Of a stretch of DNA of 64,000 bases, positions 12,101-23,466 are shown piece after piece. The translations under genes and the position numbers were made by a program. This DNA comes from Apodemus sylvaticus (taxonomy: Eukaryota > Chordata > Mammalia > Rodentia > Muridae). The stretch covers positions 88,079,835 through 88,143,834 of the forward strand of contig NC_067483.1 in the NCBI RefSeq assembly GCF_947179515.1. Direction: 5' to 3'. The notes under the pieces were generated by a model, which saw nothing but the letters and a program-made list of their open reading frames with translations, searched no databases and had not been told where the DNA came from. How positions within the stretch are numbered: position 1 is the stretch's first letter; every line of letters begins with the position of its first letter.

Positions 12101-15100
12101 AGGGCTTAGATATGATACAGATACACGTTGGTCTGAGAAGGTTTTGTCTTTTTATTATGCTTGAGTATGGGTGTGGAGATCAGAGACCATCTTAGGACGT
12201 GGATGTTGTCTTAGTCAGGGTTTCTATTCCTGTACAAACATCATGACCAAGAAGCAAGTTGGGGATTAAAGGGTTTATTCAGCTTACACTTCCACATTGC
12301 AGTCCATCACTATAGGAAGTCAGGACTGGAACTCAAATAGGTCAGGAAGCAGGAGCTGATGCAGAGGCCATGGAGGCATGTTTCTTACTGGCTTGCTTCC
12401 CCTGGCTTGCTCAGCCTGCTCTCTTATAGAACCCAAGAATCTCAGCCCAGGGATGGCACCACCCACAAGGGGCCCTCCCCCCTTGATCACTAATTGAGAA
12501 AATGCCCCACAGCTGGATCTCATGGAGGCACTTCCCCAACTGAAGCTCCTTTATGATAACTCAGCCTGTGTCAAGTTGACACACAAAACCAGCCAGTACA
12601 GATGTTCTTTCCACCATGTGCGCAGTAGGGATAAAACCCAGGCTTGGCAGCTGGGCTCATCTTTTCTTCATGTGTCTGCGTGTGGAGGCATAGGGACGCC
12701 TTCCTCATCTGACCTTATTCTTGCTTTGTCACTGCTGTTTGAGACAGGGTCTCTGCTTGAACCAGGCTGGCTTTTCAGCTCACATAGATCCACTTGCCTC
12801 AGCATGCCTGAGTTAAAGGAATGTACCACACACCCAGCCTTACCTTATTCTTTGAGAGCTTGTCTAGTTTGCTCTAGGGATCCCATCTCAGTCTTTCTAG
12901 GCTACAATTAAAGGCTGTCCCTGGCCGGCTAGCATTTGCATAGGTTCTGGGGTCCAAGCTCCAGTCTTGTTTGCACAGCAAGTACTTTAACTGCTGAGTC
13001 ATCACTCTGACCCCTCAAAATTTATCTGATTATACACTTCCAACATAATTTATTATATTTCTAGTACTTGTGTTTGAATTACAGGTGCGTACTATAACAT
13101 TAGCCTGGCCTGGCTTAGTTTATATGATATTTGTAATTTATTCTAGATGTTCTTCTGCATTTTTTGAGGAAGAGAGATCAGCCTTAAAACAGAAGCGGCA
13201 GAAAATCAGGCTGTTACAACAAAGGAAAGTTGCAGATGTTTCACAGTTCAAAGATCTCCCCGATGAAATTCCTCTACCCCTGGTTATTGGAACCAAAGTT
13301 ACGGGTAAGTAAAAGCAAGCTGAGTCATGGGTCTCTTCAAGTTGTAACCCAGATGGTGTCGGTTCTACACTGGAAGTGTAACTGCTTCTGCAGCAGTACA
13401 CTAGAGGGAAGAAATATTAGTGCACTGGAGCCATGGCTAAAGTTAAGAGCACTTGCAGCTTTTGGAGAGGTTCTGGGGTCAGTTCCCAGCACCTGCCCAG
13501 AGCTTACAACCTGTTCCAGGGGGATCTGATACGCATTTCTGATCTATGAAGGCACCAGGCATGCATGTAGTACACATGCATGCTTGTAGGCAAACATTCA
13601 TACACATAAAAATAAGTACATTAAAAATATATATATTAATTCAATACTACCTTCTACGGTATGAACTAAAGTGGTCAGGCATAGTGGCAAAGGCCTGTTA
13701 CCCTAGCTCCATGGGAAGCTGATGCCAGCATGGCCTGTCTACACAGCAGGGCCTTGCCTCAAAATAGAACAGGGCTGGGATGTGCCTTCCTGGAAATGTT
13801 GCCTTCAGTGCCACTGTTCGTATGACTTTCACATGTGCTGTCCCTTCAGACTGGAGTTAAGTGACAGTGACATGCAGACGAGGGCAGGAGGGTCAGAAGA
13901 TGAAGGTTATCCTTAGCTCTGTTGTGGTTAGAGAAGCCTGGGGTTTACAGGAGTCCTATTTAAAGTTGAAAATAAACTACTTCTAATATGTTGCTTAAAA
14001 GTATGATATCCAGAGTTTTTATGCTTGCTTTTTAGGAGCTTGTATTCTAAATGGTGGTCTTTTCTTTAATCTGCTTGGTAGCTGTCTTAGTCGGGGTTTC
14101 TACTCCTGCACAAACATCATGACCAAGAAGCAAGTTGGGGAAGAAAGGGTTTATTCAGCTTACACTTCCACATTGCAGTTCATCACCAAAGGAAGTCAGG
14201 ACTGGAACTCAAGCAGGTCAGGAAGCAGGAGCTGATGCAGAGGCCATGGAGGGATGTTCCTTACTGGCTTGCTTCCCCTGGCTTGCTCAGCCTGCTCTCT
14301 TATAGAACCCAAGAATACCAGCCCAGAGGTGGTACCACCCACAAGGGGCCCTCCCCCCTTGATCACTAATTGAGAAAATGCCCCACAGCTGGATCTTATG
14401 GAGGCACTTCCCCAACTGAAGCTCCTTTTTCTGTGATAACTCCAGCGTGTGTCAAGTTGACTCACAAAACCAGCCAGTACAGTAGCTATATGATTTCATT
14501 TATGTGCCAAATTAAGAATCATCTTTGCAGTTTTGTTTTTATTTTAAAAACTATTAATTCTTTAAACCTAAAATAAAATACATAGTCATGTTGAAACTAG
14601 TAGACCGTGAGACTGTATTTTTAGGGTTTAAAGTGTATGCTTAGGACAGTTTTATTTGATAAGTGTTTGTGTGTCCTAAATATAATCCCTGTTTCTCTTT
14701 TCAGCACGATTGCGTGGCATTCACGATGGTCTGTTTACTGGTCAGATAGATGCTGTGGACACTCTTAATGCTACTTACAGAGTAACTTTCGATAGGACAG
14801 GGCTTGGGACCCATACCATTCCTGACTATGAAGTTCTTGTGAGTAATGTTTTATTAAACTTAATTAAAATGTTTTATAGTGAGCCAGGCGGTGGTGATGC
14901 ACGCCTGTAATCCCAGCTCTCTGGGAGGCAGAGGCAGGTGGATTTCTGAGTTCGAGACCAGCCTGGTCTACAGAGTGATTTCCATGACAGCCAGGGCTAC
15001 ACAAAGAAACTCTGTCTAGAAAAAAACCAAAAAAAAAAAAAAAAAAAAAAGAATACTACTTATTCAAAGCTCTAAAGCTGGGTTTTTTTGTTTTGTTTAT

Positions 15101-18100
15101 AATCACATGGAGACTAGATTCTAGGTCTTTTGATATTCTAATACACATTAACCTGCTGAGGTACTCATCAGTCTTGATTTCGTAATGTGGAAGTTATGCG
15201 TGCATTCATGAGTGTGTGTGTGTCTGCATTCATGCTCGCGTTTGTGCCTTGGATTTGGATGAGTGCAGGGGTGGTGATGACTGGGCCGCCGAGATACATC
15301 CCCAGTCTCACACTCTGTAAATGCTTTACTACTGGACACAGCTAATGAGTGCTCGCCTTGGTATGGAGGCCCCATAGACCTGTATGAGTACAGAAAATGC
15401 ACGCGTGTAACTGCAGTCTGCACTGCTGTGGTGGAGGTTGATATGTAGTACTTATAAGTTCTCTTAAGTGCTGTGGGTTATTCTCTCTCTCACAGAGTAA
15501 CGAGCCTCACGAGACAATGCCAATCGCTGCCTTTGGACAAAAACAGCGGCCTTCTCGGTTTTTTATGACCCCCCCACGGTTACATTATACTCCCCCTCTC
15601 CAGTCACCGATTACAGTAAGTAGTATAGACATGCCCTCCGGAGTGGAACTGAATATGAACTGTGTTCTCATGGAGCACATGTTACAGCCACTTGAGACTT
15701 GAGCTCCCTAGATTATATTGAACTGATTGGCAGATATTAAAATAAGCAAATAGTTTCTCCAATTCTGAAAGGAGTTTCTTCATTACTGGTTTTTAATGTA
15801 ATTTTATTAAACAGAACATTCACTCTAAAGATAGTCAATGAGTAGATGATTCCTTCTGGCCCTCAGGACGGTGACCCTTTACTAGGACAGTCCCCTTGGA
15901 GAAGTAAAATTTCCGGCTCTGACACGGAGACACTAGGAGGCTTTCCAGTAGAATTCCTTATCCAGGTGGTAAGTTGCTCTAAATGCTCCTGTTGCTTGGA
16001 AACTGAATGTCTTCAGTGTTGTTAAGGTTGGAGTCTTTCTGTGGGTCAAACATTTTTACATATTATTCTTTCCGTCACTGTGTGGGTTTTCAGGACTCTG
16101 CTATTTCTGACAAATTCTTTTGGTATTTTTAAGTCAGGGTTTCTCTGTGTAGCCCTGGCTGTCCTAGAACTCACTCTGTAGACCAGTCTAGCCTCAAACT
16201 CAGAAAACGCCTGCCTCTGCCTCCCAAGGGCTGGGATTAAAGGCGTGTGCCACCACTGCCCACCTCTGTCAAATTCTTAAAACAATAATTTAGCTGGGCG
16301 GTGGCGCACGCCTGTAATCCCAGCACTCTGGGAGGCAGGGGCTGGTGGATTTCTGAGTTCAAGGCCAGCCTTGTCTGCAGAGTGAGTTCCAGGACAGCCA
16401 AGGCTACACAGAGAAACCCTGTCTCAAAAAAACCAAATCCAAAAAAACTAAAAAAAAAAAACAAAACAAAACAATAATTTGAATTGTCTCGTTTTCCCCC
16501 CTTTTTTAGATAAGAAATTCTTGTTTACTTACTAAGTACTAAGGGATTAGACGCTAAGAAATCTTATGTCTGACTTAATGTATAGAAGCATTATATGTAG
16601 CAGTCTTTCAGAATAGTCTGACTTTTATAAATGCAATGAGTTATCTTGTTTGTTTGGTTTTTGGAGCTAAGGTCTGGCTATGCAGCCCTGGCTGGCCTGG
16701 AGTTCACAGAGACCTGCCTGCCTCTGCCTCTGTGTGCTGGGATTAAGGATTTGGGCCACTGTGCTTGGTTTGAGCCATTGGTTTTGAAAATTAGATTAAA
16801 TCAGGTCAGATAAAAGAAGCAAGACTGGGAAGCTGAGCGCGGTGCTTAGAGTTCACAGCCAGCCCAAGCTATTAGCTACAGGCTAGACTCAGACAGAACA
16901 GGAAATGAGAGATTACACAGTTCTGTTAAATCAGAGCCTAGGAGGCTGGAGAGATGGATGGGTCAGTCAGTAGTTAAGAGTACTAACTGCTCTTCCAGAA
17001 GACCAGGATTCAATTCCCAGTACCCACGTGGTAGCCCACAACTGTCCATAAAGCCAAGATCTAACACCCTCGCACAGACATACATGTAGGCAAATCATAG
17101 TGCACATAAAATAAAAATTATTTTTAAAAATCATAGTCTAGTATTGTTTTGACAGTTCTTTTCCTTCTTTTGAAAATAATATTTTAGTCTGGAATGCTCT
17201 TTTTAAAAAAAATTTTGTTTTTGTTTTTGAGCTAAGCAATGGTGGCGCATGCCTTTGATCCTAGCACTCTGGAGGCAGAGGCAGGTAGATCTCTGTGAGT
17301 TCGAGGACAGCCTGGCCTATAGAGAGAGCTCTAGGACAGCCAGGGCTGTACAGAGAAATCTGTCTTGAAAAAACAAGTAAAATACACACATACACATTGT
17401 TTGTTTATTGAGATTATAATACAATTAAATTATCTTCTCCTTCCTTTTTCTCCATTCAAACTCTTTCATAAATCCCTGCTTGCCCTCCCTCAAATTTGTA
17501 GCCTCTTTTTCTTTAATTCCTGGTGTGTGTGTGTGTGTGAATACAACCTACTAATTGGTATAATGTTATTTGTATGTTTGTGATTTTTAGGGCTGACCAT
17601 TTGGTGTTGGACAACTACCAATTGATGTAATTATTTAGTACCCAGTTAATATAAAATTCTACACCCATGTATATAAAACCTTATTGAGTTTCTTCCACTT
17701 AGCATTCCTTAGCTGCCTGTGGTTCTCTGCTCACATTGGCGTGCCTGCGGGTATTTCCTTGTGCGGGTCTTGTTTGGGCAGCCATGCTGTTGAGACTGCA
17801 TGTATATGGCTTCCCTGGCAGTTCTAGCTACTCAGTCTCGTGGCAAATGTCCTGCTCCTCTGTCTCTACAGTCTCCCCACCCCTCTTTTGTGGTGATCCC
17901 TGACCATTAGGTACAAGAGTTGTGTTGTTGATATATCATTTGGGACTGAACTTCACAACTGTGCATTCTAATTGGTTGTGGTTTTCTGTGAGAAGTGAAA
18001 ACTACATTCGGTGTGGATATAAGGATAAATATTTAGAACATAGATAGGTTTAAGCTGGTTTAGTAAAGTGGTGATTGTGACTAGTCCTAAAATACAGTGT

Positions 18101-21100
18101 CTATAAAAGTACTTGCAATGTAATCCATTAAAATACTCAGTGTTCACACTTTAGGCTAATATTTCAGAGAAGTTTTATATGCATGTTCATAGGATTTCAT
18201 ATTAATTAGATAATAAATAATTAGTCTTGCAATATGCCTTTTGGCTTACAGAGTGAATAAGCTATTTTTATATGAAGGGTTGAAAATATGAAGTCAGGAC
18301 TTGTCCCTTGCAACCATCTTTGAAAGACATACCCAAAGAGAGCTGTAAGCCAAGGGGACCTAGGTGTACACATTGTCCCGTTGTCTGCTCTACTGATGTC
18401 TTTATTGGTGCTTATGTATTTGATTTTTTTTAAAGATTTATTTATTTTCTTTATATGAGCACACTGTATAATATACTTCAGACATCCCAGAAGAGGGCAT
18501 CAGATTCCATTACAGATGGTTGTGAGCCTCCATGTCATTGCTAGGAATCAACTCAGGACCTCTAGAAGAACAGTCAGTGTTCTTAACCACTGGGCCATCT
18601 CTCCAGCCTGTATTTGATCTTCATGGATGTTTTTTGTTTTGTTTTGTTTTCTGGGTGGATAGTTTTAAGTGCATAGCAAAGTTAAGAGTAACAGATGTTT
18701 CACATAAGCCCCCTGCCTCACACTTGTATAATGTACTTCACCATTATGGCGCATTTGTTACAGTCAACCAGTTTATATTGTTACCATTATCCCCAAGAAA
18801 AAATATTATAGTAAAGGTCACTCTGGGTGTTGTTTATAAGAGTTTGGACAAAAATCTTTTGTTGTTGTTTCTAGCTGCTAACCCTCTGTCTAGTTTCTCT
18901 GTATTTAAAACAAAACAAAACAAAACAAAAAAGGAAACAAATTGATAAAGAAAAATGGGCGTATTTATACTTTGGAAAGACTCCTAGTTTCTTTCTGCCC
19001 TTCCTTAAGGGATGTTACAGTTCTATAGAAAAGATGGAATTAGAGAGAAAGCACACACACACTGGAGGGTCTCTGTGGCAGTGGAAACCTCCCCACTGGC
19101 TCCCTGCCTGCTGTGGAAGCCTCGGTTCTCCACTGGTCACACTCTCTAGCTCAGTAGTCGGTAGGCAGAGGGAGGGATACAGAAATCTATCTCCCTAGAT
19201 TATTCGAGACTGCCAGGGCTTTGCCTCCTGGGCTGAGCTCAGCCCAGGGACATAGTGGTAACTCCTTCTTCCTGTAACAACTTTAACGTAAGGGATTTAG
19301 GTATTGAGCCATGTCTTTAGTGCTGGGACTGTGCCTGAAAGGAGTGGTGGGCATCTTAGATGTGCATCCGAGCTTCCTCCGTGTCTTCTCACGGCCTGGC
19401 ATCCCTATCCCCTGCACTGCGGACGGACGGACGTGCCCCTTTTCCGTCCATTCACTTGCTAACAGGTCTTGATTGCTTCCAGGGTTCAGTAATTCTGAAA
19501 TTCTGATTCTGTCCTAAAGATCTATGTGTAGGTTTTTGTGTAGCTATATAAGTAACCTAATAATGGGATCTAGAGGTTTGATTGGATTTGTAGCCCCCCC
19601 CCACACACACACACACACATACACATACGCATACCCTTTGGTTTTTTGGGGGATTGGGATTTCGGTTTTTGTTTTGTTGGTTTGAAATGAAGTCTACATC
19701 ACTGGGCTGGAATTTGCCATTTAGCCAAGGATGACCTTGCTCTCCCTGTCTCCACTTCCAAGTGCTGGGATTGCAGACTACGATGTATGATGCTGGGAGT
19801 TCAACTCAGTGCCTCGTGCACACTGGAGAGCACTTTGCTATTGAGCAGCATTCCCAGCCCTTGGAGGCTGCACTCTTACAGACAGTTCTGTATTCAGTTG
19901 ATAGGGCTGTGACATTTCATTTGTTGGCTGTCACTGATGAGTTGTTGATTCATTAATATTGCAGAGATGGTGTCTAGAGACATGCATGTGGTAGAGCTCG
20001 TCCACATCTTATGCTGTTATCAGTTCTTTCTCTTCCCTCCCTCCTCTTCTTCAACAAAGACCTTTTTTAAAAGTTCATTTATTTTTACTCATGGAGACAG
20101 TGTGTGTGCCATGGTGTCTGTTTAGGAGTCAGAAGGCAACATTGTAGAGTCGGTTCTCTGCCAGACAATGGTACACACACATTTAATCTCAACACTCAGG
20201 AGGCAGAGGCAGGCGGGTCTCTGAGTTGGAGGCCAGCCTGGTCTACAGAGTGAGTTCCAGGACAGCCAGGGCTATACAGAGAAACCCTGTCTCGAAAAAA
20301 CAAATAAAACCATACCAAAAACCAACCAACCAACCAACCCACCAGCCCAGTTGGTTCCTCCTTCCTCCATGTGGGAATCAAACTCAGGTGGTCAGGCTTG
20401 TAAGCAAATGCCTTTACCTCTGAGCCGTCTCACCACCTCTAATTACAGTCAGCTTTAAAATATTTTCTTTTCATAGGTTGTGTTTTGAGTCAGTGTCAGT
20501 GTCACATGTAGACTAGGCTGGCCTGGAACTTGCTCTGTAGCCTTAGAAGGCCTCTGACGTGATCCTCCTGCTTTAATGCCCTGAGTGCTGAAGTTGAGTG
20601 TGTGTTCTGTGCTTGAGCTTACAGTATGTTTGCTTATTGTTCACATGTATAAAATAAAGTGTTGCCAGGCCGTGGTGGCGCACGCCTTTAATCCCAGCAC
20701 TCTGGGAGGCAGAGGCAGACGGATTTCTGAGTTCGAGGCCAGCCTGGTCTACAGAGTGAGTTCCAGGACAACCAGGGCTGTACAGAGAAACCCTGTCTCA
20801 AAAAAAACCAAAAACCAAAACCAAAGCCAAACAAAAATAAAGTGCTTTGCCATATTGAAGCACTAAAATGTACCATTAGGACATCTGGGTGAAAACTAGA
20901 AATTTGATAGACCTGAATGTCTCTATTTATACATTTCTCTTTCTGTCTACAGACTAAGTTATCAAAAATTCTCATGATTAAAAAGGAGCATATAAAGAAA
21001 TTAAGGGAAATGAACACAGAAGCAGAAAAGCTGGTAAGGATTTAAGGATTTATTTCCCTTTGTTTACATGTTTAATTTTAAAGTGGTGAGGCCTAATTTT

Positions 21101-22353
21101 TTTATCTGGGAAAAAAAACCCTTGAGACTCATTTGTTTGTTTTTACTTGAGACCAGGTCTTGCTGTGTGCCTTGTGGCCTGAAATGGGTTGTATAGCCTA
21201 GGCTGGGTTATATAGACCAGGCTGGGTTGTATAGACCAGGCTGTGTTGTATAGACCAGGCTGTGTTGTATAGACCAGGCTGTGTTGTATATACCAGCCTG
21301 GGTTGTATAGACCAGCCTGGGTTGTATAGACCAGCCTGGGTTGTATAGACCAACCTGGGTTGTATAGACCAGCCTGGCTTCTGACTTCTGGCAGTCATCC
21401 TGCATTTGCCTCCTGGTGCCAGGACCAGAGGCTTGTGTCAACACATCTGGTTGCAATAAATATTACTTTAAATCATTATTTTATTTTCTCTTTTCTTAGT
21501 ATATTGAGTACATGCTACTAATTCAGCAGTGGGATAGTTAGTACCTTACCCATTAGTTGCATAGAATTAATGCATGGTTTAGCCTCGTGGATCATTTATA
21601 TGAGCATAGAATTCCTAGGACTAGTTAATACATCTCACTAAGGAAATTTTAACGATAGTTTTTTAAAAGTGCTTCAGAATAAGGTACTAAATTGTCATAT
21701 TTAAGTTAACTTGATAGAGATTTTATTATTCAGGTAAGTCCAAAAAACTGGGTCAGTTTTATTTGTAATAAAGAAGTAGTGAAGGTTTGGGCTTTTTAAG
21801 ATTCATTTTATTTATATGTCTGTGTCTGTGTGAATATATGTTATATGTGTTCATACAGATACCCCTGGAGGAGCCATGTGTACTCTTAGTTGCTGAGCCA
21901 TCTCTCTAGCCTCTTTGAAACTATTTACATAAAATCATTCTTTAAAAGCAACTCTCAGTTATGGAGAGATGGCTCAGTGGTCAAGAGCACTGACAGCTCT
22001 TCCAAAGGCCTGAATTCAATTTCCAGCAACTACATGGAGGCTCACAACCATCTGTAGTGGGATCTGATGCTTTCTTCTGGTGTACATAAAGACAGCGTAC
22101 GAATATACATGAAACAAACAAACATCTTAAAAAATAAAAGTAACTCTCATTATAAACTATGCTGGCCTCAAACTCACAGAGATTCACCTGCTTTTGCCTC
22201 CCAAGTGCTCAGACTAAAGATACCAGCAAGATTATTTTCTTACCAGGGCATCTTTTGAAAATAAACCTGGGCCAGCACTTGGGAGGCAGAGGCAGGTGGA
22301 TTTCTGAGTTCAAGGCCAGCCAGGTCTACAAAGTGAGTTCCAGGACAGCCGCC

Positions 22354-22425
<72 letters not shown>

Positions 22426-23402
22426 AAGAGGAGGGGAGGGGAGGGGAGGGGAGGGGAGGGGAGGGGAGGGGAGGGGAGGGGAGAGGAGAGGAGGAGAGAA
22501 AAAAAGAGAAAGAGAAAGAGAAAGAGAAAGAAAGAAAACAAACAAACCTGGGGCTCGAGGTATATAGTTCAGTGGGGTCTGGCTTCAAATCATAGCCCAA
22601 GTAGATAGGTGGGTGGGTGGGTGGGTGGATGGATGGATGGATGGATGGATGGATGGATGGATAGATGGATAGATGGATAGATGGATAGATGGATATAGAT
22701 AGACAGCTAGCCTACAACTTAGACTCAGATGTACAGGATAAAGGAAGGTAAGAGGTAGCAAATTGTTGTGGAATAGTATATGTTTCCAAAACATTCACCC
22801 TTATGTAAGGAAAGAGCTAATATCTGATTTGTTCAAAAGATTGTTGACAATCAATCAATCAATATCTACAGGGGGTTTGTTTTTGTTTTTTGGTTTATTT
22901 TTTCTTTTTTGGTTTTTGGTTTTGTTTGGTTTTTTTTTTTTTAAGTTATTGGGAATTACTAAGACTATCAAAAATATATTCAATGTGGTTTTTTTTCTTT
23001 CCTTCTGTGAAGTTATGTGAGCTAACTGAGCAGTGGTGGTACACACCTTTACTCCCAGTGCTCTGGAAGCAGAGGCACACAGAGAAACCCTGCTCTGATT
23101 TCAGGTGGTTTAATATGAACTAGTAGTGTTTTTATCTACCCTTTCTAGCCTCTACACTAAAATATACTTAAGTTAAAAGCTAGTTTATGTTTAATTTTAC
23201 CAAATAGTTTGAGTACTTCACTGTTTTTCACCTCTAAGGATTAGGCATAGCACTTTGTTCAAAGTAGTCTGGCTCTCCCTGCTCTCCCCGCTCTCCCACA
23301 TCCTACTCTCACCTCTCTGCCCCTTGGGCTCTCCTCCCCCGCCCCCCACGTGGTCATGGCCGGCCTCTACTCCACTTCTCTATTCATTCATATTCATTCA
23401 TA

Positions 23403-23466
<64 letters not shown>

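Larger units (their letters stand above)
10053..13146. other. Lin9: Lin9 intron, 3.1 kb: inventory
   Basis: Additional to separate entries: GGT/GT runs at about 10130-10180, antisense B1 (10180-10290 and about 10500-10615), an ID-like antisense piece (10650-10715), two B3-type SINEs in tandem (11055-11260 and 11268-11400, +) and an antisense B1 (about 12740-12840). The 187-codon open frame starting at 10437 runs through these repeats and is not supported as a gene. Confidence 0.6.
15969..20952. other. Lin9: Lin9 intron, 5.0 kb: inventory
   Basis: Beyond separate entries: antisense B1 (about 16650-16770), antisense old L1 (18640-18800), (CAAAA)n at 18902-18932, a B1/ID-like antisense region (19660-19860) and a degenerate antisense B1 (about 20470-20590). 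The parts 17990-18420 and 18940-19580 look unique. Confidence 0.6.

Noticed and set aside
12207..14481. The two LTR-like copies as a tandem segmental duplication
   Set aside because: Each has its own distinct 5-bp target duplication, and the DNA between and around them is not repeated, so two separate insertions fit better.
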